DNA from: Streptomyces peucetius | GTDB taxonomy: Bacteria > Actinomycetota > Actinomycetes > Streptomycetales > Streptomycetaceae | Length of the DNA stretch: 64,000 nucleotides | NCBI RefSeq assembly: GCF_025854275.1 | Contig: NZ_CP107567.1 | Span: 1,302,001 to 1,366,000, forward strand | Direction of reading: 5' to 3' | Shown here: positions 37,795-48,006 of the stretch, in pieces | Position numbering within the stretch: position 1 is the stretch's first letter | How the letters are laid out: each line of letters opens with the position of its first letter | Notes under the pieces: model-generated | What the model was told of the DNA's origin: nothing | Database searches by the model: none | What the model saw: the letters and a program-made list of their open reading frames with translations, nothing else | Translations under genes and position numbers: made by a program

Positions 37795-37966
37795 CGGTGC
37801 TCCTCATGCTCGCGCCTCGAACTGCGACGGCGCGACCGGGTGCGCGGCCCTGGCCCGCCTGCTCCGATCCTCCCACGTCCCGGGCCACAACTCGGTCGCC
37901 GGTCCAGCAGGCGGACGTCGGACGGACAGCCGACGGACGGCCGACGGAGCCCGCGAAGGACGCTGG

Positions 37967-38296
37967 TCAGTCGCCGTCGCGGCGCTGCGCCGGGGCGTAC
38001 GGGCCGAGGAAGTCCGCCCCGCTCGGCGTGTGCGGCGTGGGCTGGGCGGCGGTGGGGGCGTACGGACCGAGGTGGTCGGCGCCACGTCCCTGGCCGCCCG
38101 GCGGCGGGGGAACGGGCTGCGGGGCCCTGGCGGCACGCCGCCGGGCGACCCTCCCCCGGATCGACTGCACCCACCCGAACAGGATCACCGCGAGGAGCAG
38201 GCACAGGAGCGGGATCTCCAGCCAGTCGGGCAGGAACTGGATCAGCCCCTCGAAGACGTTCTTCAGGATCGACGCCTGCGGCGTGCCGGTGTCCAT
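37967..38296 (-). CDS. Small single-pass membrane protein with repeated GAD-x-LGPYAP motif
   Basis: 109 aa, no family known to me. One transmembrane helix at about residues 26-46 (LEIPLLCLLLAVILFGWVQS), then a basic stretch (GRVARRRAARA) that predicts a cytoplasmic tail. The tail is proline-rich and contains GADHLGPYAP and GADFLGPYAP about 27 residues apart. It sits between aroE and aroC on the same strand, 39 bp after aroE. A short linear motif repeated in a tail suggests a docking peptide, but that is inference. Confidence 0.7.
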   Translation of the reverse strand: MDTGTPQASILKNVFEGLIQFLPDWLEIPLLCLLLAVILFGWVQSIRGRVARRRAARAPQPVPPPPGGQGRGADHLGPYAPTAAQPTPHTPSGADFLGPYAPAQRRDGD

Positions 38297-38335
38297 GACT
38301 GCTCTCCCCCAGCGCTCTGTCGGAACCAGGAGATC

Positions 38336-39166
38336 CTAGCGGGAACCGAGCGCCTGTTCGCCTGCTGCCCGCATCTCCCGCAAAGGTGCCGGTGAGCGGC
38401 CCGTCATCCGCTCGACCTGGAACACCGCCTGGTGGACGAGGAGGTCGAGTCCTCCCACGACCCTGCCGCCGTTGCCCGACCAGGCCGCCGCGAGGGCCGT
38501 CGGCCACGGTTCGTACAGCACGTCGAAGAGGGTGCCGGGAGCGGCTGGGATCTGGTCGGCGAGGGCGTCCGTCGTACCGGCGGGCGTCGTGGCGATCACC
38601 AGCGGGGCGCGCAGCGCCTCGGGCGCGTCCGACCAGTCCGCGATGCGCACGTCCACCCCGAGGCGCTCGCCCCAGCCGCGCATCTCGGCGGCCCGGGCCT
38701 CACTGCGCACATACGCGGTGACGGGGCCGGTGCAGACACGGGCGAGGGCGGCGAGCGCAGAGGACGCGGTGGCGCCGGCGCCGAGGATCCCGGCGGAGTC
38801 CACCTTCTCGACGCCGCGCTCCCGCAGCGCGGCGATCATCCCGGGGATGTCGGTGTTGTCGCCGAGACGGCGGCCGTCCTCGGTGAACACCACCGTGTTG
38901 ACGGCCTCGACGGAGGCCGCCGTGTCGCTGATCCCGTCGAGCAGCGGGATGATCGCCCGCTTCAGCGGCATGGTCAGCGACAGTCCGGCCCAGGTCGCGT
39001 CCAGCCCGGCGACGAACCCGGGCAGCGCGGCCTCGTCGACCTCGAACCGGTCGTAGGACCAGGCGGTCAGGCCGAGCGCGGCATAAGCGGCGCGGTGCAG
39101 CACCGGGGAGAGAGAGTGCGCGATGGGCGAGCCGAGCACCGCTGCGCGGTTGCGGGACGGAGTCAT
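38336..39166 (-). CDS. aroE: Shikimate dehydrogenase
   Basis: 276 aa. Substrate site LGSPIAHSLSPVLHRAAY and LTMPLKRAI (catalytic Lys), NTDIPG (Asp), and NADP-binding GAGATASSALAAL. It reduces 3-dehydroshikimate. The ATG shares one base with the mltG stop (TGATG), so translation is coupled to mltG. Confidence 0.95.
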   Translation of the reverse strand: MTPSRNRAAVLGSPIAHSLSPVLHRAAYAALGLTAWSYDRFEVDEAALPGFVAGLDATWAGLSLTMPLKRAIIPLLDGISDTAASVEAVNTVVFTEDGRRLGDNTDIPGMIAALRERGVEKVDSAGILGAGATASSALAALARVCTGPVTAYVRSEARAAEMRGWGERLGVDVRIADWSDAPEALRAPLVIATTPAGTTDALADQIPAAPGTLFDVLYEPWPTALAAAWSGNGGRVVGGLDLLVHQAVFQVERMTGRSPAPLREMRAAGEQALGSR

Positions 39167-40914
39167 CAGTTGCCCCGCGAGTCGTTGAACTTGTCCACCA
39201 GCTTCTGGTGTTCGGCGAGCGTCTTGGCGAACTCGGTCTTCTTCATCCCGTCGGTCGCCACGAAGTAGAGCCAGCCGTCGTCCGTCGGATTGAGGGCCGC
39301 CGTCAGGGCCTCGTTGCCGGGGTTGCTGATGGGCCCCGGGGTCAGACCCCTCTGGGTGTACGTGTTGTACGGGTCCTGGTTGCTGTTGATCTCGTCCTCA
39401 GAGATGTCGATCTTGCTCTGACCCTTGAGGTAGTTGAACGCGGAGTCGAACTGCAGCAGCTGGTTCGTCTCCGTGTTGTCGGGCTTGAGACGGTTGTAGA
39501 TGACCTCGGACATCTTGCGGAAGTCGTCGTGCGTCTTCCCCTCGACCTGGACCAGGCTGGCGAGCGTGAGCAGCTGCCAGGGGCCTTCGAGACCGAGACC
39601 CTCGGCCTTCGACTCGAGGTCGACCTTCTCGTACTCCGCGTCGGCGCGGGCGACCATCTTCTTGAGGACCGACTCGGGCTTGTCGTCCTTGGAGACCGGG
39701 TACGCGGCGGGGAAGAGGAAGCCTTCCAGGGGGTCCTTGACGTCCTCATGGTTCTTGGCCCAGTCAGGCAGGCCGAGGCTGTCCGCCTTCTCCTCCGCGA
39801 CCTTCTCGGTGGTGCCTGCCTTGAGTTCGAGGCGCTTGTCGATCCGCTCGTAGACCTTCGCGTTCCGCCAGCCCTCGGGAATCGTCAGGTTGTTGCGGCT
39901 GGCCGGGTTCAGCATCGACTCGACCGCGCTCTTCGCCGACTGCTCCTTCTTCAGGAGGTAGACGCCGTCCTGAATGGTGCCGCCCTTGGGGTTCTTGATC
40001 TGGGCGGAGATGAACGCGTCGACGCTCTTGACCACGCCGTGCTTCTTGAGGATGTTGCCGATCTCGCTGCCGGTGGCGCCCTTGGGGATCGTCACCTCGA
40101 CGGTCGTGGCGATGCCGGTGCCCTCGTAGTCCTCAGGCTCGCCGAACTGGCCCTGGACGAACTGGTAGCCGAAGTAGCCGACGGCCCCGAGGCCGCCCAC
40201 GAGGACCGCGGCGACCACCAGGCAGGCCAGGCCGTTGCGGCCGCCCTTCTTCTTGGTCTTGCCCTTGCCGCGGCGGTCGCGGCCGTCGCCGCCACCGCGC
40301 GGCTCGCGCGGGTCGTCGTCGGGGTCGTCGCGGTCGTCACGGGTTTGGTCATCGTCGTCCGCGCCGGTGAAGAAGGGGTGGGTCTCCTCCTGCCGGGCCT
40401 CGGCCTCCCAGTCGGTGGCCGGTTCCGGCTCGGCCTGCCGCCGGCCCGGGGGCTGCGGCGGCGGGTAGGCCTCGGACGTGCCGTAGTAGTCGGCCTGCTG
40501 CTGGGGCGCGTAGCCGTCCGGCTGGCCGCCGTAGGTGGCCGACGGGTCGTCCCCGTACGGAACGGGCGCCTGCCGGCCGGTCTCCCAGCCGCCGTCGTAG
40601 TGCTGCTGCTGGTACTGCTGCTGTCCGCCCTGCTGCTGGTACGGATCGTGGTACTGCTGCTGTCCGCCGGGCTGCTGATACGGGTCCTGGTACTGCTCTC
40701 CGCCCAGTTGCTGTCCGCCCTGCTGGTGGCCGTACTGCGCCTGGGCGTACTGCTCCTGGGCGTACGGGTCCTGCTGCGGATACTGCTGCTGGGCCTGGTC
40801 GCCGTACTGAGCGTGGCCGGCCGCGGCCTGCTGTCCTCCCCATCCCTGGTCCCCGTAGAGGGGGTCCTCGGGGTGCCACGGTTCGGAGCCGGGGCCCCGG
40901 CCATACTCAGTCAT
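39166..40914 (-). CDS. mltG: Endolytic murein transglycosylase MltG with long glutamine-rich cytoplasmic tail
   Basis: 582 aa against roughly 340 in E. coli. Residues 1-225 are cytoplasmic, rich in Gln, Tyr, Gly, then acidic (DDDDQTRDDRDDPDD) and basic. One transmembrane helix spans about 228-250. A LysM-like subdomain (VTIPKGATGSEIGNILKKHG) precedes the YceG catalytic domain with the catalytic Glu in SLVQVEGKT. It cuts nascent glycan strands and fixes their length. The start ATG at 40914 precedes the tail. Within the tail, DPYQQPGGQQQYH and DPYQQQGGQQQYQ are tandem repeats. Confidence 0.93.
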   Translation of the reverse strand: MTEYGRGPGSEPWHPEDPLYGDQGWGGQQAAAGHAQYGDQAQQQYPQQDPYAQEQYAQAQYGHQQGGQQLGGEQYQDPYQQPGGQQQYHDPYQQQGGQQQYQQQHYDGGWETGRQAPVPYGDDPSATYGGQPDGYAPQQQADYYGTSEAYPPPQPPGRRQAEPEPATDWEAEARQEETHPFFTGADDDDQTRDDRDDPDDDPREPRGGGDGRDRRGKGKTKKKGGRNGLACLVVAAVLVGGLGAVGYFGYQFVQGQFGEPEDYEGTGIATTVEVTIPKGATGSEIGNILKKHGVVKSVDAFISAQIKNPKGGTIQDGVYLLKKEQSAKSAVESMLNPASRNNLTIPEGWRNAKVYERIDKRLELKAGTTEKVAEEKADSLGLPDWAKNHEDVKDPLEGFLFPAAYPVSKDDKPESVLKKMVARADAEYEKVDLESKAEGLGLEGPWQLLTLASLVQVEGKTHDDFRKMSEVIYNRLKPDNTETNQLLQFDSAFNYLKGQSKIDISEDEINSNQDPYNTYTQRGLTPGPISNPGNEALTAALNPTDDGWLYFVATDGMKKTEFAKTLAEHQKLVDKFNDSRGN

Positions 40915-41016
40915 CGATCCCCTAGGGCCGCGAGACGGTGCGAAACGATCCGCCTCTTCTCTGTGCGGCGGCTGTTCGAACACCGCCGCATCGCGCGGAA
41001 CGTTACCGTATCGCGA

Positions 41017-41487
41017 TCAGACAATCGGTTCGACGCCCTCGCCCGGGGCAGTGCCTGACGCCCGTTCGGACTCCAGAGCGTTCTGAAGGATCACCACAGC
41101 GGCAGCCTGGTCGATGACGGACCTCCCCTTTTTGGACTTCACGCCCGAAGCGCGCAGCCCCTGAGTGGCCGTCACTGTGGTCATCCTCTCGTCGACGAGG
41201 CGGACCGGTACCGGTTTGACGCCCTGGGCGAGCGTCTGTGCGAAGCTCCGGATCTTCTTCGCCGCCGGCCCTTCCCGTCCGCTGAGCGAGCGGGGCAGAC
41301 CGACCACGATCTCGATCGGCTCGTACTCCTCGACGAGTTGGCGCAGCCGCCGGTGGGCGGCCGGGACGTCGCGTCCCGGCACGGTCTCCACCGGTGTGGC
41401 GAGGAGCCCGTCGGGGTCGCACGAGGCGACCCCGATCCGGGCGTCCCCGACGTCGATCGCGAGCCGACGCCCTCTGCGCATGGTCAT
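41017..41487 (-). CDS. ruvX: Putative pre-16S rRNA nuclease RuvX/YqgF
   Basis: 156 aa RNase H-like fold with AIDVGDARIGVASCD (first catalytic Asp) near the N-terminus, VVGLPRSLSGREG and DERMTT. The family processes the 5' end of 16S rRNA or resolves recombination intermediates. Its start shares a base with the alaS stop (TGATG). Confidence 0.95.
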   Translation of the reverse strand: MTMRRGRRLAIDVGDARIGVASCDPDGLLATPVETVPGRDVPAAHRRLRQLVEEYEPIEIVVGLPRSLSGREGPAAKKIRSFAQTLAQGVKPVPVRLVDERMTTVTATQGLRASGVKSKKGRSVIDQAAAVVILQNALESERASGTAPGEGVEPIV

Positions 41488-44156
41488 CAGGCGGTCTCGG
41501 CGACGAGGCGCTCGACGGCGGCCACGGCGTCGCCGATGGCGTCCGGGTTCTGGCCGCCGCCCTGGGCGACGTCCGGCTTGCCGCCTCCGCCGCCGCCGAG
41601 GGTCTTGGCGGCGGTACGGACCAGGTCGCCGGCCTTGAGACCGCGCTCGCGGGCGGCCTCGTTGGTGGCGATGACGGTCAGCGGACGCCCGTTCGCCGTG
41701 GTGAACACGGCGACGACGGCCGGACGGTCACCCGGAATGCGGCCGCGGACGTCGAGGACCAGCTTGCGCAGGTCGTCGGCGGAGGTGCCGTCCGGCACCG
41801 TGCCCGTCACCAGGGCGACGCCGCGGACGTCCTTGGCGCCCTGGGCGAGACCGGCGGCGGCGCCGAGCACCTTCTCCGCGCGGAACTTCTCGATCTCCTT
41901 CTCGGCGTCCTTCAGCTTGCCGAGCATGGCGGCGATCTTCTCCGGCAGTTCCTCGGAACGGCCCTTGACCAGCTCCTGGAGCTGGGCGACGACCGTGTGC
42001 TCCTTGGCGAGGAAGTTGTACGCGTCGACGCCGACCAGGGCCTCGACACGGCGGACACCGGAGCCGATGGACGACTCGCCGAGCAGCTTCACCAGACCCA
42101 GCTGGGCGGTGTTGTGGACGTGCGTGCCGCCGCACAGCTCCTTGGAGAAGTCGCCGATGGTCACGACGCGCACCCGCTCGCCGTACTTCTCGCCGAACTC
42201 GGCGATGGCGCCCTGCTTCTTGGCCTCGTCGATGCTCATCACCTCGGCGTGCACGTCGAGTTCGCGGGCGAGGACTTCGTTGATCTTCTGCTCGACGTCG
42301 GTGAGTACCGTGCCGGGGACGGCGTTCGGCGAGCCGAAGTCGAAGCGGAAGCGGCCCGGGGAGTTCTCCGAGCCGGCCTGGGCGGCCGTCGGGCCGAGGG
42401 CGTCGCGCAGCGCCTGGTGGGTCAGGTGGGTGGCGCTGTGGGCGCGGGCGATGGCCCGGCGGCGGCGTACGTCGATGACGGCGTAGGCGGAGGCGCCGAC
42501 GGTCACCTCGCCGACCTGGACGACACCCTTGTGGACGCTGACGCCGGGGACGGGCTGCTGCACGTCGCGGACCTGGATGACGGCCCCGGAGTGCAGCTTG
42601 ATCCGGCCCTGGTCGGCGAGCTGGCCGCCGCCCTCGGCGTAGAAGGGGGTGCGGTCGAGGACGACCTCGACCTCGTCGCCCTCGGAGGCGGCCGGGGAGG
42701 AGACGCCGTCGACGAGCAGGCCGACGACGGTGGACTCGCCCTCGGTTGAGGTGTAGCCCGTGAACTCGGTGTTGCCCGAGCTGTCGGCGATCTCGCGGTA
42801 GGCGGTGAGGTTGGCGTGGCCGGTCTTCTTGGCCTTGGCGTCGGCCTTGGCCCGGTCCCGCTGCTCCTTCATCAGGCGGCGGAAGCCGTCCTCGTCCACG
42901 GACAGGCCCTGCTCGGCGGCCATCTCGAGGGTGAGGTCGATCGGGAAGCCCCAGGTGTCGTGGAGCAGGAACGCCTTGTCGCCGGAGAGGACGGTGCCGC
43001 CGGCGGCCTTGGTCTCCGTGACGGCGGTGTCCAGGATGTTGGTGCCGCCCTTGAGGGCCTTGAGGAAGGCGGCCTCCTCGGCGAGCGCGACGGTCTCGAT
43101 CCGCTTGCGGTCGGTGATCAGCTCCGGGTACTGCTGCCCCATGGTGTCGATGACGACGTCGACGAGGTCCTTCACGACCGGGCCGTTGGCGCCCATCAGA
43201 CGCATGTTGCGGATGGCACGGCGCATGATGCGGCGCAGCACGTAGCCGCGGCCCTCGTTGCCGGGGGTGACGCCGTCGCCGATGAGCATCGTGGACGTGC
43301 GGATGTGGTCGGCGACCACGCGCAGGGAGACGTCGGAGTCGTGCTTGTCGCCGTAGCGGACGCCGGTCAGCTCCGTGGCCTTGTCCATGACGACGCGCAG
43401 GGTGTCGGTCTCGTACATGTTCTGCACGCCCTGCAGGATCATGGCGAGGCGCTCGAGGCCGAGACCGGTGTCGATGTTCTTCGACGGCAGGTCGCCGAGG
43501 ATCGGGAAGTCCTCCTTGCCGTCGCCGGCGCCGCGCTCGTACTGCATGAAGACCAGGTTCCAGATCTCCACGTAGCGCTCGTCGTTGACGGCGGGGCCGC
43601 CCTCCTCACCGAACTCCGGGCCGCGGTCGTAGTTGATCTCGGAGCACGGGCCGCAGGGGCCGGGGACGCCCATGGACCAGAAGTTGTCCTTCTTGCCGAG
43701 GCGCTGGATGCGCTCGGCGGGGACACCGATCTTCTCGCGCCAGATCTGCTCGGCCTCGTCGTCGTCCAGGTAGACGGTGATCCAGAGCTTCTCCGGGTCG
43801 AGGCCGTAACCGCCCTTGTCCTGGGGGCTGGTGAGCAGCTCCCAGGCGAGCTCGATGGCGCCTTCCTTGAAGTAGTCGCCGAACGAGAAGTTGCCGCACA
43901 TCTGGAAGAACGTGCCGTGCCGGGTGGTCTTGCCGACCTCTTCGATGTCGGGCGTGCGCACGCACTTCTGCACGCTGGTCACGCGCGGGGCGGGCGGCTT
44001 GACCTCGCCGAGGAAGTACGGCTTGAACGGGACCATGCCCGCGGGGACGAGGAGCAGAGTCGGGTCGTCCGCGATGACCGACGCCGAAGGGACGACGGTG
44101 TGCCCGCGCTCCTCGAAGAAGCTCAGCCAGCGGCGGCGGATTTCAGCCGACTCCAT
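41487..44156 (-). CDS. alaS: Alanyl-tRNA synthetase
   Basis: 889 aa, all domains: aminoacylation (about 1-350, [19 protein letters not shown]), tRNA-binding, editing domain with the HSATHLTH and CGGTHVHNT zinc motifs, and C-Ala ([15 protein letters not shown]). No T-box precedes it; the start shares a base with the stop of the preceding gene. Confidence 0.98.
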   Translation of the reverse strand: MESAEIRRRWLSFFEERGHTVVPSASVIADDPTLLLVPAGMVPFKPYFLGEVKPPAPRVTSVQKCVRTPDIEEVGKTTRHGTFFQMCGNFSFGDYFKEGAIELAWELLTSPQDKGGYGLDPEKLWITVYLDDDEAEQIWREKIGVPAERIQRLGKKDNFWSMGVPGPCGPCSEINYDRGPEFGEEGGPAVNDERYVEIWNLVFMQYERGAGDGKEDFPILGDLPSKNIDTGLGLERLAMILQGVQNMYETDTLRVVMDKATELTGVRYGDKHDSDVSLRVVADHIRTSTMLIGDGVTPGNEGRGYVLRRIMRRAIRNMRLMGANGPVVKDLVDVVIDTMGQQYPELITDRKRIETVALAEEAAFLKALKGGTNILDTAVTETKAAGGTVLSGDKAFLLHDTWGFPIDLTLEMAAEQGLSVDEDGFRRLMKEQRDRAKADAKAKKTGHANLTAYREIADSSGNTEFTGYTSTEGESTVVGLLVDGVSSPAASEGDEVEVVLDRTPFYAEGGGQLADQGRIKLHSGAVIQVRDVQQPVPGVSVHKGVVQVGEVTVGASAYAVIDVRRRRAIARAHSATHLTHQALRDALGPTAAQAGSENSPGRFRFDFGSPNAVPGTVLTDVEQKINEVLARELDVHAEVMSIDEAKKQGAIAEFGEKYGERVRVVTIGDFSKELCGGTHVHNTAQLGLVKLLGESSIGSGVRRVEALVGVDAYNFLAKEHTVVAQLQELVKGRSEELPEKIAAMLGKLKDAEKEIEKFRAEKVLGAAAGLAQGAKDVRGVALVTGTVPDGTSADDLRKLVLDVRGRIPGDRPAVVAVFTTANGRPLTVIATNEAARERGLKAGDLVRTAAKTLGGGGGGKPDVAQGGGQNPDAIGDAVAAVERLVAETA

Positions 44157-44575
44157 CAGTGGTCCTCATTCCGGTTGTACGAGTGGTCGTCGTAGGGCTC
44201 TTCGCCGTGCGACGGCTCGGTGTTCGAACGCCTGTCGTGCTGCGCAGGCTTGTGGTGTGACGTCTTGCTGTGCAGGTAGGTGATCTGCGCGGGCTCACCC
44301 CGCCCGATCGCCGCCTTTCCCCGCTGCGCGGGGAGTCCGGGGTCCGCGGACGCGCGCAGCCCCAGCACCTCGGCGAGTTCGCCTTCGCGCTGGACCATGC
44401 CCGACCTGACGTCGAGGGCGAAGTCCTTCAGCCGGTGGCCGGCGTCGACCGCCTTGTTCGCGGCCTGTGCGGCGAGGCTCTCGGGGGTGAGCTGCTTGAG
44501 CTTGCGGTTCACCTTGGTGGTGGCCCACACACCGGCTGCGGCGCCGGCGGTGAACCAGAAAGTGCGGCGGAACAT
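44156..44575 (-). CDS. DUF6167-type conserved actinobacterial protein
   Basis: 139 aa. An N-terminal hydrophobic helix ([17 protein letters not shown], residues 6-22) is followed by a helical segment and a hydrophilic, histidine-rich tail ([15 protein letters not shown]). Function unknown. It is conserved beside alaS in Streptomyces and overlaps it by one base, and follows the DUF948 protein after 3 bp. The family name is from memory. Confidence 0.8.
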   Translation of the reverse strand: MFRRTFWFTAGAAAGVWATTKVNRKLKQLTPESLAAQAANKAVDAGHRLKDFALDVRSGMVQREGELAEVLGLRASADPGLPAQRGKAAIGRGEPAQITYLHSKTSHHKPAQHDRRSNTEPSHGEEPYDDHSYNRNEDH

Positions 44576-44578
44576 GCC

Positions 44579-45010
44579 TCAGCCCTTCCGGTCCTTGCGC
44601 CGGGCACCCGGCACGGTACGGCCGACGATCACGGCTCGGCGCGACGGCCCGGCCGGCTTGTCGTCGTCCTTGCGGCTCATGGCGCGGCGGACGCCGTAAC
44701 CGAACGCGGCGACCTTGACCAGCGGGCCGCCGAAGGTGGAGGCCACCGTCGTGGAGAGCGCGGAGGCGTTGGAGGTGACCTCCTGGACGTCCGTCGCGAT
44801 GGCGTCCACCCGGTCGAGCTGGGTCTGCGCGGAGCGGACCGTCGCGGAGGCGTCGGCCAGCAGGGGCACGGCCTGTTCGGTCACGTCCGCCACGAGTTCG
44901 GTGGTCGCCCTGAGCGTCTGGGCCAGCCTCACCAGCACCACGGCGAGGAAGGAGACCAAGATCGCCCAGAAGACGGCCACCAGAATTCCGGCAACCTCTC
45001 CACCGGTCAC
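44579..45010 (-). CDS. DUF948-type membrane protein
   Basis: 143 aa. One N-terminal transmembrane helix (about residues 6-28, AGILVAVFWAILVSFLAVVLV) and a long amphipathic helix (TLRATTELVADVTEQAVPLLADASATVRSAQ region) as in DUF948 proteins, which resemble methyl-accepting coiled coils. Basic C-terminus. Starts the group DUF948-DUF6167-alaS-ruvX-mltG-aroE. Confidence 0.82.
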   Translation of the reverse strand: MTGGEVAGILVAVFWAILVSFLAVVLVRLAQTLRATTELVADVTEQAVPLLADASATVRSAQTQLDRVDAIATDVQEVTSNASALSTTVASTFGGPLVKVAAFGYGVRRAMSRKDDDKPAGPSRRAVIVGRTVPGARRKDRKG

Positions 45011-45165
45011 TGCGCACCGCTCTCTGCTCGTCTACGGGTACTCGGAAATCGTCCTCCGAGCCTATCGCGCCCCAGGCGGCGGGCCGCACCGCATTACCGG
45101 TGCACAGGGGGAGTCACCCGGAGCGATTGTACGCACTGCTTACGCACGAGTACGCTGCGTGTTCC

Positions 45166-47316
45166 ATGCGACGCCGTCATCACACTCTTCCCGCGGAACT
45201 GAACCGGTTCGTGGGCCGCAGCAGCGAGTTGACCGCGCTGACCGCAGCGCTCGAGGACTCCCGGCTGGTCACTGTCGTCGGGGTCGGCGGTGTCGGCAAG
45301 TCACGCCTGGTGTCGCACGCGGCGGCGACCGTGCAGAATCGGTACACCGACGGGATCCGGCTCTGCGAACTGTCACCGCTGCGCGATCCGGGCCTGCTCG
45401 CCCACGCCCTCGCCGAGTCGCTCGGCATCACCGACCACACCAGCAGGCCGCCTCACGAGGTCCTGCTGGACGAACTGTCCGACAGCCGCATGCTGCTCGT
45501 CCTGGACGGCTTCGAGCACCTCGTCGACGCGTGCGCCCGGCTCGTACGGGACCTGCTGCGCCACGCGCCGGGTGTGCGGGTGCTCGCGGCCGGCCGCCGG
45601 CCGCTGCGGGTCGACGGGGAGCAGGTTTTCGACCTGGCCCCGATGACGGAAGGCGATGCCGCGAAGCTGTTCACGGCCAGGGCGGCGGCGGTGGTCCCGG
45701 GCTTCCGCGGCGGTGACGCCGACCGGGCCTCGGTTCTCGAGGTGTGCCGCCGGCTCGAGGGCATTCCGCTGGCGCTCGAACTCGCCGCCGGACGCATGCC
45801 CGTGCTCTGCCTCGACCAGTTGCTGCGCCGGCTCGACGACCGTTTCGACCTGCTCACCGGGGGCTGCCGGGGCTCCCTGCCGCGCCACCGGACCCTGCGC
45901 ACCGCCATCGGCTGGAGCCATGAACTGTGCACGCCCGAGGAGCGGCTCCTGTGGGCCCGGCTGTCCGTCTTCGCCGGACAGTTCGACCTGGACGCGGTCG
46001 AGTACATCTGCAGTGGCCCCGAACTGCCCGTCGACAGCATCCTGGACGTCCTGGCGGAGCTGGTCGCCCAGTCGGTGGTCCGCCGCGAGGAGTCGCCCGC
46101 GGGTCTGCGCTACCGCTTGCTGGACACGGTCCGCGCGTACGGTGCCGAGTGGCTGGAGGCGATCGGCGACGCCGAGCGGCTGCGCAGACGTCACCGCGAC
46201 TGGTACATGGGGCTCGCCACCTGGTGCGAGCTCGAATGGTTCAGCCCCCGCCAGGCCGAGGTGGCGGCCTGCGCCGACAGTGCGCTCCCCGATCTGCGGG
46301 CAGCGCTGGAGCTGTGTCTGGACAACCCGCGGGAGGCGCATCTGGGCCGGCACCTGGCCGGCACGCTGTGGTTCTACTGGGTCGGCTGCGGCCGGCTGGC
46401 GGAAGGCAGGCACTGGCTGGACCGGTGTCTGGCCCAGGAGTCGGATCCGGGCCACGCGGACGCGAGGCTCAAGGCGCTGTGGGTGCTCGGCTATGTGGCG
46501 ATCCTGCAGGGCGACTTCACGGCGGCCGCGGGTGCGCTGCACGAGTGCGCCGAGGGGGCGGACCGCGCCGGCAACCGGCTCGCCGCCGCCTATGCCACGC
46601 ACCGCAAGGGCTGTCTGGCGCTGCTCTCCGGTGAGCCGGGCCGCGCCGAGGAGCTGCTGCGCTCGGCACTCGCCTCGTACGAGGCGGTGGGCGAACTCAA
46701 CAGCAACGTCCTGATGGCCAGGGTCGAACTGGCCATGGCGCTCGTCTTCCAGGACCGGCTGGACGTGGCGGTGGGGCTGTGCGAGGACGTCGGCCGGGTC
46801 TGCGAGGAACACGGCGAGCGCTGGACCCGTGCGTACGCGCTGTACGTGCTGGCGTACGCGGCCTGGACGGCGGGCGAGCACCGGCGGGCGCGTGCGCTGC
46901 TGTGCGAGTGCATCACCATCGACCACCGGTTCAACGACCTGGTGGGACTGGTCCTCGCCTTGGAGCTGCTGGCCCTGGTGACGGCGAGCGAGGGGAACCC
47001 GGCGGAGGCGGCGGTGCTCCAGGGCGCGGCCGCCCCGGTCTGGGGCTCGGTGGGCCCGGCACTGTTGGGTTCCGGCCACCTCGGCGCGCCCCGGGCACTG
47101 TGCGAGGAGCAGGCCGTCGCGCTGCTGGGTGCCGAGCGTTACGAGGCCTGTGTACGGGAGGGGGCCGCGCTCGGTGTCGATGCGGCGGTGCGGCGGGCCC
47201 TGTCGGCGCCGGAGCCACCGCGGCCCCGGCCGGTGGTTCCGCAGCAGGTGCAGCCTCCGGAAACGCGGGAGCCCGCCGGCTCCCCCGCCGGGAACGGCGG
47301 GGGAGCGGCGGGCTGA
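45166..47316 (+). CDS. Orphan NB-ARC/TPR ATPase (STAND family) without DNA-binding domain
   Basis: 716 aa. Residues 17-300 are a STAND ATPase: FVGR sensor start, Walker A VGVGGVGKS (38-46), Walker B LLVLDGFEHLVDA, and GIPLALELAAGRM. Residues 300-400 form the winged-helix linker, and the rest is a TPR-like superhelix. AfsR or LuxR relatives add a DNA-binding domain at one end; none is visible here. The C-terminus is a proline-rich tail. ATG 45166 lacks a Shine-Dalgarno; GTG 45100 is an upstream alternative. It is a lone plus-strand gene and may be a signal-transduction ATPase whose partner is elsewhere. Confidence 0.82.
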   Translation: MRRRHHTLPAELNRFVGRSSELTALTAALEDSRLVTVVGVGGVGKSRLVSHAAATVQNRYTDGIRLCELSPLRDPGLLAHALAESLGITDHTSRPPHEVLLDELSDSRMLLVLDGFEHLVDACARLVRDLLRHAPGVRVLAAGRRPLRVDGEQVFDLAPMTEGDAAKLFTARAAAVVPGFRGGDADRASVLEVCRRLEGIPLALELAAGRMPVLCLDQLLRRLDDRFDLLTGGCRGSLPRHRTLRTAIGWSHELCTPEERLLWARLSVFAGQFDLDAVEYICSGPELPVDSILDVLAELVAQSVVRREESPAGLRYRLLDTVRAYGAEWLEAIGDAERLRRRHRDWYMGLATWCELEWFSPRQAEVAACADSALPDLRAALELCLDNPREAHLGRHLAGTLWFYWVGCGRLAEGRHWLDRCLAQESDPGHADARLKALWVLGYVAILQGDFTAAAGALHECAEGADRAGNRLAAAYATHRKGCLALLSGEPGRAEELLRSALASYEAVGELNSNVLMARVELAMALVFQDRLDVAVGLCEDVGRVCEEHGERWTRAYALYVLAYAAWTAGEHRRARALLCECITIDHRFNDLVGLVLALELLALVTASEGNPAEAAVLQGAAAPVWGSVGPALLGSGHLGAPRALCEEQAVALLGAERYEACVREGAALGVDAAVRRALSAPEPPRPRPVVPQQVQPPETREPAGSPAGNGGGAAG
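47271..47313 (+). terminator. Hairpin overlapping the end of the NB-ARC/TPR gene
   Basis: Left arm GCCCGCCGGCTCCCCCGCC pairs with GGCGGGGGAGCGGCGGGC, with one bulged base. It lies within the last codons, so the proline/glycine-rich tail may be shaped by this structure. Confidence 0.5.
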
Positions 47317-47368
47317 CGCGCTGTGAGCGGCTACTCCCCCAGCGCTGCCGCTGGAAGAGGCCCCCGGA

Positions 47369-47983
47369 TCAGCGGGCGTAGTACTCGACGACCAGCTGCT
47401 CGTCGCAGATGACCGGAACTTCCTTGCGCTGCGGGTCACGGTCCAGGCGGAACGCCAGGGCCTTGAGGTTGACCTGCAGGTAGCGCGGGGTCTCACCGTC
47501 GGCGGCGAAGCCACCCTCGCGAGCGACCTGGAACAGGGCCTTCTCACGGGAGCGCTCGCGGACCATCACGACATCGTCGGGGCGCACGCGGAACGACGGC
47601 TTGTCGACCTTGCCACCGTTGACCTCGATGTGGCCGTGGACGACCATCTGACGGGCCTGGTAGATGGTGCGGGCGATGCCGGAACGCAGGACCAGGGCGT
47701 CGAGACGACGCTCGAGCTCGATGACCAGGGCCTCGCCCGTCTTGCCCTCGGCCTTGCGGGCGCGGTCGTAGGCGCGGGCCATCTGCTTCTCGCTGATGTC
47801 GTACTGCGCGCGCAGGCGCTGCTTCTCGAGCAGACGCACCTTGTAGTCCGAGTTCTGCTTGCGGCCACGGCCGTGCTCGCCCGGCGGGTAGGGGCGGGCT
47901 TCGAAGTACTTGACAGCCTTCGGCGTCAGCGCAATACCGAGCGCACGCGACTTCTTGACCTTGGGACGCGACTGGTTAGGCAC
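47369..47983 (-). CDS. rpsD: 30S ribosomal protein S4, zinc-free form
   Basis: 204 aa. S4 domain with [16 protein letters not shown] and the C-terminal [18 protein letters not shown]. The N-terminus begins [20 protein letters not shown] and lacks the CxxC pairs of zinc-binding S4. The start is GTG at 47983 with CGGAGG upstream. It is divergent from the HugZ-like gene, and an iron box lies 24 bp before its start. Confidence 0.95.
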   Translation of the reverse strand: MPNQSRPKVKKSRALGIALTPKAVKYFEARPYPPGEHGRGRKQNSDYKVRLLEKQRLRAQYDISEKQMARAYDRARKAEGKTGEALVIELERRLDALVLRSGIARTIYQARQMVVHGHIEVNGGKVDKPSFRVRPDDVVMVRERSREKALFQVAREGGFAADGETPRYLQVNLKALAFRLDRDPQRKEVPVICDEQLVVEYYAR

Positions 47984-48006
47984 GTTCTCCAGACCTCCGT
48001 TGTAGG

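Noticed and set aside
40590..40760. CRISPR-like tandem repeat
   Set aside because: The CTGCTG-rich repeats are the Gln/Tyr codons of the MltG tail, in frame, with no spacer structure.
44130..44180. T-box leader for alaS
   Set aside because: alaS overlaps the previous gene by one base, leaving no leader.
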